Below the pieces are notes generated by a model. The model worked only from the letters and a program-made list of their open reading frames with translations, was not told the origin of the DNA and made no database searches. The translations under genes and the position numbers were made by a program. From assembly GCA_003165335.1 (NCBI GenBank), contig PLTD01000262.1, positions 1-37,556 on the forward strand: a stretch of 37,556 nucleotides of DNA. The letters run 5' to 3'. This DNA is from Rhodospirillales bacterium (GTDB taxonomy: Bacteria > Pseudomonadota > Alphaproteobacteria > BOG-932 > Roseiterribacteraceae). Of this stretch, positions 9,197 to 16,580 are shown piece after piece. Every line of letters begins with the position of its first letter. The first letter of the stretch is position 1.

Positions 9197-9775
9197 TTAC
9201 GCGGCGTAAGCCAGTGCTGCGACGACGATTCCGGCGACGGTTAGTCCCAGTGAAACGAGCCAGAACGACCGTTTGTGGGCGAGCAGAGCGATCGATGCGC
9301 CGGCGATTGCGACATGGACGACGCCCTCGGCGATGGTCAGAATATGATGGCGGCCGAAATGGGTTTCGGCCTTCTCGCTGTGGGCCGTGACCTCTTCCTC
9401 CAACTGCTTGGCCTTGTCCTGGGTGACAGGCTGCTCCTTGGAATATTTGTCAGCCTCGCCTTTCATCCGTTCCGCCGCCTCAGGCTGAGCAGCTAGGTCG
9501 GCGCCGACAGCATAGATGTGACGCTTGATGCTTTCCGACTGGTACTCGGCCCAGGTGTCGGACGCCTTGGCCTGAGACAGAACCGCGTCGTTCTTCTCGA
9601 CGAATGTGTGAGATGCCTCGGTCTCTCCCAATGCCCCGATAAAGGCCGCGATGACAGCCATAACCGCTATCGAGAGCGTAACCTGCATCGTCATCGAATC
9701 ACCCGATTCCGCCGCATGCGCGCTGCGCTCGGCATTTTCCTGGGCGTCGTTCTGAAGATCGGTCAAGTCGGTCAT
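9197..9775 (-). CDS. DUF4337-family membrane protein
   Basis: This 192 aa protein looks like DUF4337. A short acidic/Ala N-terminus is followed by a first membrane helix (VTLSIAVMAVIAAFIGALG). A long charged, probably helical region comes next (about 55-135; SQAKASDTWAEYQSESIKRHIY, then Glu/Lys-rich EEEVTAHSEKAETHFGRHHILT). Two more hydrophobic segments close the protein (VVHVAIAGASIALLAHK and WLVSLGLTVAGIVVAALAYAA). The pattern of tail-to-tail helices and the conserved WAEYQ-S-x-K stretch is what the family shows; its function is unknown. The ATG at 9775 has a TGGAG site 8-9 bases upstream. The gene begins 38 bp after the glutamate-synthase-like gene on the same strand, so the two probably form one transcript. 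Confidence 0.75.
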   Translation of the reverse strand: MTDLTDLQNDAQENAERSAHAAESGDSMTMQVTLSIAVMAVIAAFIGALGETEASHTFVEKNDAVLSQAKASDTWAEYQSESIKRHIYAVGADLAAQPEAAERMKGEADKYSKEQPVTQDKAKQLEEEVTAHSEKAETHFGRHHILTIAEGVVHVAIAGASIALLAHKRSFWLVSLGLTVAGIVVAALAYAA

Positions 9776-9813
9776 GCTCAAGCTCCAGGTTACCGTATCG
9801 CGCCGCTGTTTGG

Positions 9814-11433
9814 TCAGTTGCCTGCGGGTGAGAAACTATCAGCCTGCGCCATTGACCAGCTTTGTTTGAACCGCTCGTCCTCTGTCCCGGCCAATAACTC
9901 GCCCGGGTTTAGAAAGCGGTGGATTTGCTCGTAACTCGCCACCACATCCGGCGAGACACGCTTCAGAAAGTGCCGCGGGGATAATTCCCCCGGATGGGAC
10001 AGACCGGCAGAGGCGATCAGTTCAGCAAGGGCGGCAAGAGTTGCCCGGTGAAAATTATAGACGCGTTCGGCCTTGTCGGGCACTACAAGGGCCCTTTGGC
10101 GAACCTTGTCCTGAGTTGTGACGCCGGTCGGACAGCGATCAGTATGACAAGCCTGCGCCTGAATGCAGCCCAAGGCAAACATGAACCCGCGCGCGGAATT
10201 GCACCAGTCTGCACCCATCGCCATAGTCCGTGCCATATCGAAGGCCGTGATGATCTTGCCGCTGGCGCCCAGCCGTATTCGGTCGCGAATATTCAGGCCC
10301 ACAAGCATATTGTGGGCGAACATCAATCCTTCCTGGAGCGGCGTGCCCATATGATCGACGAATTCCAGGGGTGCGGCGCCGGTACCGCCTTCTTTGCCGT
10401 CGATCACGATAAAGTCGGGATAGATTCCCGTTGCCAGCATCGCCTTGCCAATGCTCAGGAATTCCCATGGGTGCCCGATGCACAGCTTGAACCCGACCGG
10501 CTTTCCCTCTGAAAGATCCCGCAGCCGCGCCACGAATTCCAGCAGCCCTATTGGCGTCGAAAATTCCGAGTGACGGGACGGAGAGTTGCAATCGACACCC
10601 ATCGGGACGCCTCTGGCCGCCGCGATTTCTGCCGATACTTTAGCCGCCGGTAAGACCCCGCCGTGGCCGGGCTTGGCGCCTTGCGACAGTTTGATTTCGA
10701 TCATCCTTACTTGATCCGCACGCGCCTGTTCGGCGAAGCGCTGCGGCGAAAATGCGCCTTCAGCGGTGCGGCATCCGAAGTAGCCGCTGCCGATCTCCCA
10801 TATGATGTCGCCGCCGTTTTCGCGGTGATATTGGCTGAGACCGCCTTCACCGGTGTCATGGGCGAAGCCGCCCGTTTTTGCACCCTTATTAAGCGCCCGG
10901 ATCGCGTTGGCGCTTAAGGCTCCGAAGCTCATGGCCGATATATTGAGGACCGAGGCAGAATAGGGTTTTTTGCAGTCGCTTCCTCCGACCTGCACCCGGA
11001 AGGGTTGACGTTCGCGATCCTTGGGCGCCAACGAGTGGTTGATCCATTCGTAGCTTTCGCCATAGACGTTCAGTTCAGTGCCGAGCGGCCGCTTGTCCAG
11101 CTGCCCTTTCGCCCGCTGATAGACGATCGCCCGGGTGTTTCTGTCGAAAGGTACGCCGTCCGTATCGCTTTCCAGGAAATACTGGCGGATCTCGGGGCGG
11201 ACATTCTCCAGCAAAAACCGCAGATGCGCGGCGATCGGGTAGCTCCTGAGGATCGAATGATGCGTCTGCAAAAGATCGTGCGTGCCGACAGCGGCCAGCA
11301 AAAGAGCTAACAGGAAAATCGGCAGAAATGCCGGTGATACTGCCAGGATCAATATGAGAAATACTACCGATGAAAAAAGCGACAGCGAATAGCTGATATA
11401 CCTACGCGTAAAGGCGAGCGCTAATATGTTCAT
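9814..11433 (-). CDS. FMN-binding glutamate-synthase-family protein with N-terminal membrane anchor
   Basis: This 539 aa protein matches the stand-alone FMN-binding domain of glutamate synthase (GltB2-like). Residues about 8-50 form a hydrophobic membrane hairpin (SLFSSVVFLILILAV, FLPIFLLALLLAAVG). The catalytic TIM-barrel part follows with NISAMSFGALSANAI, GEGGLSQYH, IEIKLSQGAKPGHGG, DGKEGGTGAAPLEF and RLGASGKIITAFDMA. The triad C-x5-C-x4-C in GCIQAQACHTDRCPTG matches the 3Fe-4S ligands of GltB. The glutamine-amidotransferase and C-terminal domains of true GltB are absent, so it is not a full glutamate synthase. It may act as a membrane-bound flavin oxidoreductase; the substrate is not known. 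The ATG at 11433 starts right before the membrane segment and is preferred over one 45 bp upstream. Confidence 0.88.
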   Translation of the reverse strand: MNILALAFTRRYISYSLSLFSSVVFLILILAVSPAFLPIFLLALLLAAVGTHDLLQTHHSILRSYPIAAHLRFLLENVRPEIRQYFLESDTDGVPFDRNTRAIVYQRAKGQLDKRPLGTELNVYGESYEWINHSLAPKDRERQPFRVQVGGSDCKKPYSASVLNISAMSFGALSANAIRALNKGAKTGGFAHDTGEGGLSQYHRENGGDIIWEIGSGYFGCRTAEGAFSPQRFAEQARADQVRMIEIKLSQGAKPGHGGVLPAAKVSAEIAAARGVPMGVDCNSPSRHSEFSTPIGLLEFVARLRDLSEGKPVGFKLCIGHPWEFLSIGKAMLATGIYPDFIVIDGKEGGTGAAPLEFVDHMGTPLQEGLMFAHNMLVGLNIRDRIRLGASGKIITAFDMARTMAMGADWCNSARGFMFALGCIQAQACHTDRCPTGVTTQDKVRQRALVVPDKAERVYNFHRATLAALAELIASAGLSHPGELSPRHFLKRVSPDVVASYEQIHRFLNPGELLAGTEDERFKQSWSMAQADSFSPAGN

Positions 11434-11716
11434 GGTTTGCTTCTCACGGACAAATCTCACTACTGAATCGGCCTCCACTTTCTACACGGCTCGCCATTTC
11501 TTCGCATGGGATTTCTCGTCTGAAACGACATGAATTGGCTGTTCATAAAGGTTTGTTGCAACATTGGCGGAACGGGATTACAAGGATCAAGACTCAAATT
11601 CCGTAGGGTCTGCCCCGTTATCACCGCTGCTTCGGCTCGGATGAGCCGGTTCTCCCCACAAGAAATTTGATCCAGTCAGCTGATCGGCTGGTTGCAACTA
11701 TGCGGGAGACTCTCGA

Positions 11717-11923
11717 ATGCCGTCAGGCACAGTTAAATGGTTCAATGCCACGAAGGGCTATGGCTTCATCCAACCCGATGATGGCTCGAAAGACGTTTTC
11801 GTCCATGTATCCGCCGTCGAGCGCGCTGGAATGCGTTCGTTGATGGAAGGCCAGAAGATTACCTTCTCGATCGAACAGGGCCGCGAAGGCAAAAGCTCAG
11901 CCGTCGATCTGCAGAGCGCCTGA
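11717..11923 (+). CDS. cold-shock domain protein (CspA family)
   Basis: This is a single cold-shock domain of 68 aa that binds single-stranded nucleic acid and melts RNA structure. The RNP1 and RNP2 motifs are intact: [41 protein letters not shown] ribosome site precedes the ATG. A 283-bp leader/intergenic region separates it from the divergent glutamate-synthase-like gene, which fits the long leaders of csp genes, although I could not identify a cold box. A hairpin plus terminator follows the stop. Confidence 0.95.
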   Translation: MPSGTVKWFNATKGYGFIQPDDGSKDVFVHVSAVERAGMRSLMEGQKITFSIEQGREGKSSAVDLQSA

Positions 11924-11935
11924 TTTATCTTGCGA

Positions 11936-12014
11936 TTGCCGTTAGTTGTGTCCCGATCGGGAGCAACTGACGGCAACTCTTCCTACCCGCCGGCTAAAGT
12001 CGGGCGGGTTTATT
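11936..12014 (+). terminator. double hairpin terminator after the cold-shock gene
   Basis: Two hairpins follow the stop codon. The first pairs TTGCCGTTAGTTG (11936-11948) with CAACTGACGGCAA (11964-11976), with one G-U pair. The second pairs ACCCGCC (11985-11991) with GGCGGGT (12003-12009) and is followed by a short T-rich tract, the usual form of an intrinsic terminator. Confidence 0.7.
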
Positions 12015-12256
12015 GCCTTGGCCAGCTTCGCTGAACGAAGCGGCTGACCCGGTGTCTGCATATCTGCGGCGCCCTGGCAGGTCTTGTGCGTGACCTGCCC
12101 CAATTCCCACCTCGACCGAATTCGAAAACTGCTATCCCGAGTTCTAGACGGATCGAGTCCAGTATCCGGGACCGGGAAGACAATGATCGCAAAGCTTTTC
12201 CTGGCAGGCCTAAGTTCGGCCGACTAACATCATGAAAATCAATTGGAGGAAGCGTC
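12015..12256. other. intergenic region with two further inverted repeats
   Basis: Between the csp terminator and the SDR gene I find no gene. Two perfect inverted repeats are visible: GCTTCG/CGAAGC at 12025-12041 (5-base loop) and GGCAGGTC/GACCTGCC at 12076-12099 (8-base loop). The second lacks a T-tract, so it is not a plain terminator. It could be an operator for the SDR gene or part of a small RNA. Confidence 0.4.
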
Positions 12257-13042
12257 ATGTTCGCAAAACAATACGGGCCCTGGGCTCTTATTGCCGGGGG
12301 ATCAGAGGGCGTGGGGGAAAGCTTCGCGCTTAAACTTGCGGCGGAGGGAGTCAATCTCGTGCTGGTCGCCCGCAAGGCCGAGCCGCTCGAGGCCTTGGCC
12401 GATCGAATTCGTGAAAGTAGTTCTATCCAGGTCCGAACATTGGTGCAGGATTTGACCGCACCTGAAATGCTGGATCGGGTCAAAGGGGTCACGGCTGATA
12501 TCGATGTCGGCCTACTGATCTATAATGCAGGATCCGTTTCCCATTTTTCTGCTTTTCTTGACGATACGATGGAAGAAACAATGCGTATGGTGCGACTTGG
12601 CGTCGTCGCCCCGACAATCTTGGCCCACCATTTCGGGGAAGGCATGCGCGGGCGCGGGCGCGGCGGAATTATCCTGATAGGCTCGATGGCGGGTTACGCA
12701 GGTGCCCCGGGCGAGATCGTCTATTCGGGTGGAAAGGCGTTCAGCCGGATGCTGGCAGAAGGGCTCTGGTATGAACTCAAGCCGCACAATGTGCATGTGC
12801 TTGGGTTGATCCTCGGTCTAACGCGCACGCCCGCGATGGCGCGGTTGGGATTGGCTATGAACAACCCGGATTTTGTGCCGGACGAACCTGATGCCGTAGT
12901 CGAAGAGGCATTCGTGCATCTAGCCGATGGGCCGATCTGGAATGTCGGAGGCAAGGAGGAGGGCGCGCGCTATTTGGGCACGATCCCGCGGGCCGACGCG
13001 GTGGCCTTCATGGCGAAGGGCGCCAAGGATCTACATGGATAA
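12257..13042 (+). CDS. short-chain dehydrogenase/reductase (SDR)
   Basis: This 261 aa Rossmann-fold NAD(P)-dependent oxidoreductase belongs to the classical SDR type. The cofactor loop is AGGSEGVGESFA (variant of TGxxxGIG, near residues 13-24). The NAG motif is present (YNAGSV), with catalytic Ser in IGSMAGYAG and YSGGKAF giving the YxxxK pair, so it should be active. Arg in LVARKAEPL just after the second strand suggests NADPH preference. A GGAGGA ribosome site precedes the ATG. The substrate cannot be told. The gene is followed by a strong terminator and converges with a small secreted-protein gene. Confidence 0.9.
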   Translation: MFAKQYGPWALIAGGSEGVGESFALKLAAEGVNLVLVARKAEPLEALADRIRESSSIQVRTLVQDLTAPEMLDRVKGVTADIDVGLLIYNAGSVSHFSAFLDDTMEETMRMVRLGVVAPTILAHHFGEGMRGRGRGGIILIGSMAGYAGAPGEIVYSGGKAFSRMLAEGLWYELKPHNVHVLGLILGLTRTPAMARLGLAMNNPDFVPDEPDAVVEEAFVHLADGPIWNVGGKEEGARYLGTIPRADAVAFMAKGAKDLHG

Positions 13043-13143
13043 GATATTGGCCGCAGTCGGTACGTTTCGTCAGTACCGGTGTGTGGTCTGAGCATGCGGA
13101 TACGGGACAAGCCGTACTGCCCCCGACAAAAATCGACCCATTG

Positions 13144-13181
13144 ACCTGCCGGGCCGCCATCGAGGCATCCCGGCAGGTTTT
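13144..13181. terminator. strong hairpin terminator between convergent genes
   Basis: A perfect 10-bp inverted repeat (ACCTGCCGGG with CCCGGCAGGT) is followed on the plus strand by TTTT. It ends the SDR transcript and lies directly downstream of the convergent secreted-protein gene too, so it may serve both. Confidence 0.8.
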
Positions 13182-13187
13182 AGCCGA

Positions 13188-13538
13188 CTACTGCTTGGCG
13201 GCTGTAAAGCTGCCGGTGACACCCTGAACTTCGATGTCGCCCTTCATGGACTTGTCGGTGTCGAGCGTGCCCTTAAAGGTCAGAACCGCCTGACCGCCGT
13301 CCCAATCCCAGGACACATTCTTACCAGCGACTGTGACCGGGGTCGCCGGGCCAACCTTGTCGGCTGGGCCGCAAGCCGCAGTCGGCTTGTCGGCTGCGCC
13401 AGCGAATGTGCAGCCGATTTCCACGGCATTGCCGACCACGTCGCCGGTAATCTTCCATGCGCCCGCGAGACCATCGGCATAGGCCGCGCCCGAGAGAGAA
13501 AGTGCGGCAACAGCCACCGCGAAAAGACCTGTCTTCAT
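13188..13538 (-). CDS. small secreted protein of unknown function
   Basis: The product is 116 aa with a clear Sec signal peptide (MKTGLFAVAVAALSLSGAAYA, cleavage before DGLAG). The mature 95 residues open with LAGAWKITGDVVGN, carry two cysteines (EIGCTF and TAACGPAD) that could form a disulfide, and are rich in beta-prone stretches (VSWDWDGGQAVLTFKGTL, MKGDIEVQGVTGSFTAAKQ). This resembles small lipocalin-like or beta-barrel periplasmic proteins, but I cannot name a family. AAGGGGA precedes the ATG at a good distance. It is transcribed in the same direction as the NTF2 gene 106 bp upstream. Confidence 0.75.
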   Translation of the reverse strand: MKTGLFAVAVAALSLSGAAYADGLAGAWKITGDVVGNAVEIGCTFAGAADKPTAACGPADKVGPATPVTVAGKNVSWDWDGGQAVLTFKGTLDTDKSMKGDIEVQGVTGSFTAAKQ

Positions 13539-13644
13539 CTCTAAATCCCCTTTTGTGGCATCGTTATCGATGTTGGAACGACGTTACAATTTAGCCCGAC
13601 ACTCGACAACACTCTATTCGCGGGTGTTCGGCTCCGACTTAACT

Positions 13645-14013
13645 TTATCCAGCCTGGATAAAGTCCTCCGGCCCGAAATAGGCCTTCATGCTGGTGAATT
13701 TGCCGGCATCGTTGAAAGTCATGACGTCGATTATCCGAACCGTTAGAGGTCCAACCTTCGCTTCAAACGCCATTGCAGCTGCGTTCGTGTGTGAGCCCCG
13801 GATTGGAGCCGACAGGGAAAGCCGGGCGCCATTCTTCAGGGCATCGGCGTAAAAGGCGCGGATCTCATCTTTTCCATTATGCGCCGGCGCACCGACCGGG
13901 TCTTCGACGACGGCATCATCGGTGAACAGGCCTACCAGCCCGTCCAAGTTGCCGGCGTTGAAGTTATCAAGATAAGCCTGCAGCGCGGCTTTCATCGTCG
14001 CTTCGGATGGCAT
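13645..14013 (-). CDS. NTF2-fold SnoaL/ketosteroid-isomerase-like protein
   Basis: This 122 aa protein has the alpha+beta cone fold of the SnoaL-like/steroid delta-isomerase group. The N-terminal helix MKAALQAYLDNFNAGNLDGLVGLFTDDAVVEDPVG gives the family signature (FTDDAVVEDP), followed by the GKDEIRAFY helix and strands ending TFNDAGKFTSMKAYFGPEDF. Such proteins isomerise steroids or act as small hydrolases; no substrate can be deduced. A GAGGGGAAA ribosome site precedes the ATG. It lies 39 bp after the MAPEG gene on the same strand, so the two are probably one transcript. Confidence 0.85.
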   Translation of the reverse strand: MPSEATMKAALQAYLDNFNAGNLDGLVGLFTDDAVVEDPVGAPAHNGKDEIRAFYADALKNGARLSLSAPIRGSHTNAAAMAFEAKVGPLTVRIIDVMTFNDAGKFTSMKAYFGPEDFIQAG

Positions 14014-14052
14014 TTGTATTTCCCCTCGGATGGCGGTGTGTTCGCGACAGCT

Positions 14053-14436
14053 TTAGGCGAAGCCGGCGGCTGCGAAAAGCCCCAGCACGCACAGCGCACC
14101 AAGGATAAACAGCACCGACCGCAAGGTCGATCGATCGGTAATATAGGCGATCGTGTATAGGATGCGCAGAATCACATGGATGCCGGCCAACCAATCGATT
14201 GTCGCATGAGGAGCGCCCGCGATGCTGGCGATAATGACTCCGGCGGCGAATATCGGAAATGACTCGAAATGGTTGCGTTGCGCCCAGTCAGCGCGCTGGC
14301 GCGGGCCGGCCAATGCTTCGAGCGAAAGTCTAGGTGCGTGATTATCCACGTCGCCGCGCTTGGCATAGGCCGCGGCCGCGTAAGGTAGGATGGATGCGGC
14401 AAGAACCATCCAGTAGGCGAAATACATCGACGACAT
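14053..14436 (-). CDS. MAPEG-family membrane protein
   Basis: This 127 aa integral membrane protein has four hydrophobic helices and the MAPEG pattern (membrane-associated proteins in eicosanoid and glutathione metabolism): an N-terminal helix YFAYWMVLAASILPYAAA, the basic loop RLSLEALAGPRQRADWAQRNHFESFPIF with the conserved RAxxAxxNxxE(S/A)xP core, then VIIASIAGAP, HVILRILYTIAYI and LRSVLFILGALCVLGLFAAA. Bacterial members are mostly uncharacterised; some are glutathione-dependent. GGAG lies upstream of the ATG. It sits between the flavin monooxygenase gene (76 bp upstream) and the NTF2 gene and may share their transcript. Confidence 0.88.
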   Translation of the reverse strand: MSSMYFAYWMVLAASILPYAAAAYAKRGDVDNHAPRLSLEALAGPRQRADWAQRNHFESFPIFAAGVIIASIAGAPHATIDWLAGIHVILRILYTIAYITDRSTLRSVLFILGALCVLGLFAAAGFA

Positions 14437-14512
14437 CCCCCAAACTCCGCGCAGTTTATCTGCGCGATTACCGCCGGATCATGACTTCGGGCATTACCGG
14501 CGTCCAGCGGGA

Positions 14513-15511
14513 TTAGTGCGGGTCGAAGCGCCCGTCTCTGATTTCGGCGACGATCTCAAATGACCTCAACCTAGCAGCATGGTCGAAAATCTGGCTCGTC
14601 ATCATGATTTCGTCGGCGCCCGTCTCGGCAATGAAGGCAAGCAGGCTGCGACGCACGGTTTCTGCTGAACCAACTATCGCCCGGGATAAAGCATGCTCCA
14701 GCCCGGCTTTCTCCTGCGCTGACCAAAGTCCATCCATACTGTCCACCGGCGGCGGCAATGGGGCGGGGCTGCCTCGTCGCAGTAAAGTCCACTGCTGCTG
14801 CAGCGAAGTAAACAGCCGGGCGGCTTCGGCATCCGTGTCAGCAGCGCAGACATTCAAGCCGAGCATTGTGTAGGGCTCATTGAGTTGAGCCGACGGGCGG
14901 AATTGGCTGCGATAGATGTTGAGGGCCTCCATCATTGCATCTGGAGCAAAATGCGACGCAAAGGCGAACGGAAGGCCCAAATAGGCGGCCAGCTGCGCAC
15001 TGAACAAGCTTGAGCCCAAAAGCCAGATCGGCACATCCAAACCGGCGCCGGGCACGGCGCGGACCAATTGGCCAGGTTCGGCCGGCCGGAAGTAAGATTG
15101 CAGTTCGATCACATCCTGGGGAAATGTGTCGCCGCCCGCCATATTCCGGCGCAACGCCTGAGCTGTCCGCCCGTCCGTGCCCGGCGCACGTCCGAGACCC
15201 AAATCGATTCTACCCGGATAGAGCGCTGCCAGGGTGCCGAATTGTTCAGCTATCACCAACGGCGCGTGGTTGGGCAGCATAACGCCGCCGGATCCGACAC
15301 GGATGGTTGAAGTGCCTCCTGCGACATGGCCGATGACGACGGAAGTGGCCGCGCTAGCGATGCCGGGCATGTTGTGATGCTCGGCCAGCCAATAGCGCAA
15401 ATAACCCCAGCGCTCGGCATGGCGGGCGAGGTCCAGCGTATTGCGGAATGCTTGACTGGCGTCGCCGCCCTGTACGACTGGGGTCGTATCAAGTACCGAG
15501 ATGGGGATCAT
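14513..15511 (-). CDS. luciferase-like (LLM class) flavin-dependent oxidoreductase
   Basis: This 332 aa TIM-barrel protein belongs to the bacterial luciferase-like monooxygenase superfamily, of the short MsnO8-like type. It opens with [63 protein letters not shown], where the [16 protein letters not shown] core is diagnostic. It continues with [44 protein letters not shown] and [27 protein letters not shown]. It should use reduced FMN and O2 or F420-like chemistry; FMN is most likely outside actinobacteria. Substrate unknown. It heads the leftward cluster with the MAPEG and NTF2 genes and is divergent from the PH-domain gene. Confidence 0.93.
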   Translation of the reverse strand: MIPISVLDTTPVVQGGDASQAFRNTLDLARHAERWGYLRYWLAEHHNMPGIASAATSVVIGHVAGGTSTIRVGSGGVMLPNHAPLVIAEQFGTLAALYPGRIDLGLGRAPGTDGRTAQALRRNMAGGDTFPQDVIELQSYFRPAEPGQLVRAVPGAGLDVPIWLLGSSLFSAQLAAYLGLPFAFASHFAPDAMMEALNIYRSQFRPSAQLNEPYTMLGLNVCAADTDAEAARLFTSLQQQWTLLRRGSPAPLPPPVDSMDGLWSAQEKAGLEHALSRAIVGSAETVRRSLLAFIAETGADEIMMTSQIFDHAARLRSFEIVAEIRDGRFDPH

Positions 15512-15596
15512 GAGTTGCTAAATCGTCCTTTCGGCAGCGCGCCGCAAGAGGCATTTCAGCGGATATGCAGCATATTCAACATCTTGTGAAGGTGCT

Positions 15597-15636
15597 GGAA
15601 CGTTCCGCGTCCGACTCGGGTGTTGGATCAATATAT
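15597..15636. repeat. direct repeat copy A with nested palindromes
   Basis: The first 24 bases of this copy match copy B (15734-15773) at 22 positions, and an AATATAT run sits at the same offset in both. Copy A contains the perfect palindrome GGAACGTTCC and the near palindrome CCGACTCGG. This looks like a duplicated operator rather than chance. Confidence 0.55.
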
Positions 15637-15733
15637 TGTGTGTATCCCATATATTTTGTGTTTAAATTGGAGAGACGGTCGGCAACCTGCCGGCCCATTC
15701 TGCCAAAAGAACCAACATATAGTACGCGTTCCA

Positions 15734-15773
15734 GGAACGTTACGCGCCCGACTCGGGCTAAACTACAATATAT
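15734..15773. repeat. direct repeat copy B with nested palindromes
   Basis: This is the second copy of the 40-bp block. It carries CCCGACTCGGG, a perfect palindrome around one base, and overlaps CGTTCCAGGAACG immediately upstream (15728-15740), another inverted repeat with the GGAAC half-site seen in copy A. It lies about 120-160 bp ahead of the PH gene. Confidence 0.55.
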
Positions 15774-15892
15774 GGGCCTGTATTTGCGCGCTGCCTGTCG
15801 ATTAATCGGCTGTTTCGACGAAGCTTATTCCCCCGCCGGCAAAAAGCGTGTTTTCTGGCGACCGCCGAGTTTGATATCTCTGGAAGGAAGAC

Positions 15893-16381
15893 ATGGCCTA
15901 TTACACCAAGGTGCTGTTGCCGGGCGAAAGCGTTCGTATAATCGGTCGGCTGCATTGGGCTATTTATATACGGGCGTGGTTCTGTCTTATTATCGCGGCC
16001 TTGGCCACTATCGACTTTCTATATCTCAGGTCCCGGCCGGCCGACGGCGCGAGCGATACCCCGGTGTCGCTGATCGCCCTGGGAATTACCGCGTTCTTCC
16101 TGTTCTTCGGACTCTTTTTCCTGTTGGTGGCCTGGAATCGCCGCAAGACCACCGAAATCGTCGTTACCGACCGACGGATAATCTTCAAAGAGGGATTCAT
16201 CCGAAGACGCACGATGGAAATGAATATGAGCAAGGTCGAGACGGTGGACGTTGTCCAATCGATTCCGGGCCGCCTGCTAAACTACGGCACGATTTTGATC
16301 CGTGGCGTAGGCTCAAGCTATGAACCCCTGCGACTGGTTTCGGACCCCTTGGCGTTCAGAACGGCGATCATCGCCCAATAG
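15893..16381 (+). CDS. PH-domain (bPH2, YdbS-like) membrane protein
   Basis: This 162 aa protein has a short N-terminal part (AYYTKVLLPGESVRIIGRLHW, typical of YdbS/YdbT-like proteins). Two adjacent membrane helices follow (AWFCLIIAALATIDFLYL and VSLIALGITAFFLFFGLFFLLVAW). The C-terminal half is a bacterial PH-like domain (TTEIVVTDRRIIFKEGFIRRRTMEMNMSKVETVDVVQSIPGRLLNYGTILIRG). The family sits in the inner membrane; in Bacillus, YdbS/YdbT relatives protect against bacteriocins, but a role here is not known. GGAAGGA precedes the ATG. It is the last gene before the receptor array, and no function in common with it can be shown. Confidence 0.88.
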   Translation: MAYYTKVLLPGESVRIIGRLHWAIYIRAWFCLIIAALATIDFLYLRSRPADGASDTPVSLIALGITAFFLFFGLFFLLVAWNRRKTTEIVVTDRRIIFKEGFIRRRTMEMNMSKVETVDVVQSIPGRLLNYGTILIRGVGSSYEPLRLVSDPLAFRTAIIAQ

Positions 16382-16446
16382 GCCTGATTCAGCTCATCCG
16401 CATTGGCATTTCAGATCTTGCGACAAAGCACGACGTATTTGCCCTA

Positions 16447-16470
16447 TTGACAGAGTCTAATTTTTAGACT
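16447..16470 (+). promoter_or_regulatory. TTGACA box overlapping a perfect inverted repeat, upstream of receptor 1
   Basis: A consensus -35-like TTGACA (16447-16452) is followed at once by AGTCTAA and TTAGACT (16454-16470, 3-base spacer), a perfect 7-bp inverted repeat. A related TCTAAAAATT lies at 16493-16502. A repressor bound here would block a promoter. None of the other four receptor genes has this element. I could not place a good -10. Confidence 0.45.
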
Positions 16471-16580
16471 GTTTGGCAAACATATAACTGGGTCTAAAAA
16501 TTGAGGGCAGCTCGGTATTGCCTGAGCCCATCACGGAATTGCGGCTCCCGAACATCGGGACCCGCTTGAGGGAGACTTTA

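Larger units (their letters stand above)
15512..15892. promoter_or_regulatory. 381-bp divergent control region with a 40-bp direct repeat
   Basis: No gene fits here. The region lies between the divergent LLM and PH genes and contains two copies of a 40-bp block 137 bp apart, described separately, plus AT-rich stretches (AATATATTG, ATATATTTTGTG, TTTAAATT) that stand out from the GC-rich surroundings and are good promoter candidates. A long open frame on the plus strand runs through it into the PH gene in another frame and is not a real gene. Confidence 0.5.

Noticed and set aside
15565-16323. Long plus-strand open frame of 252 codons overlapping the PH-domain gene
   Set aside because: It overlaps the PH gene in another frame, has no ribosome site, and its Arg/Pro-rich product shows no domain. 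The PH-domain frame has clear membrane helices and family motifs.
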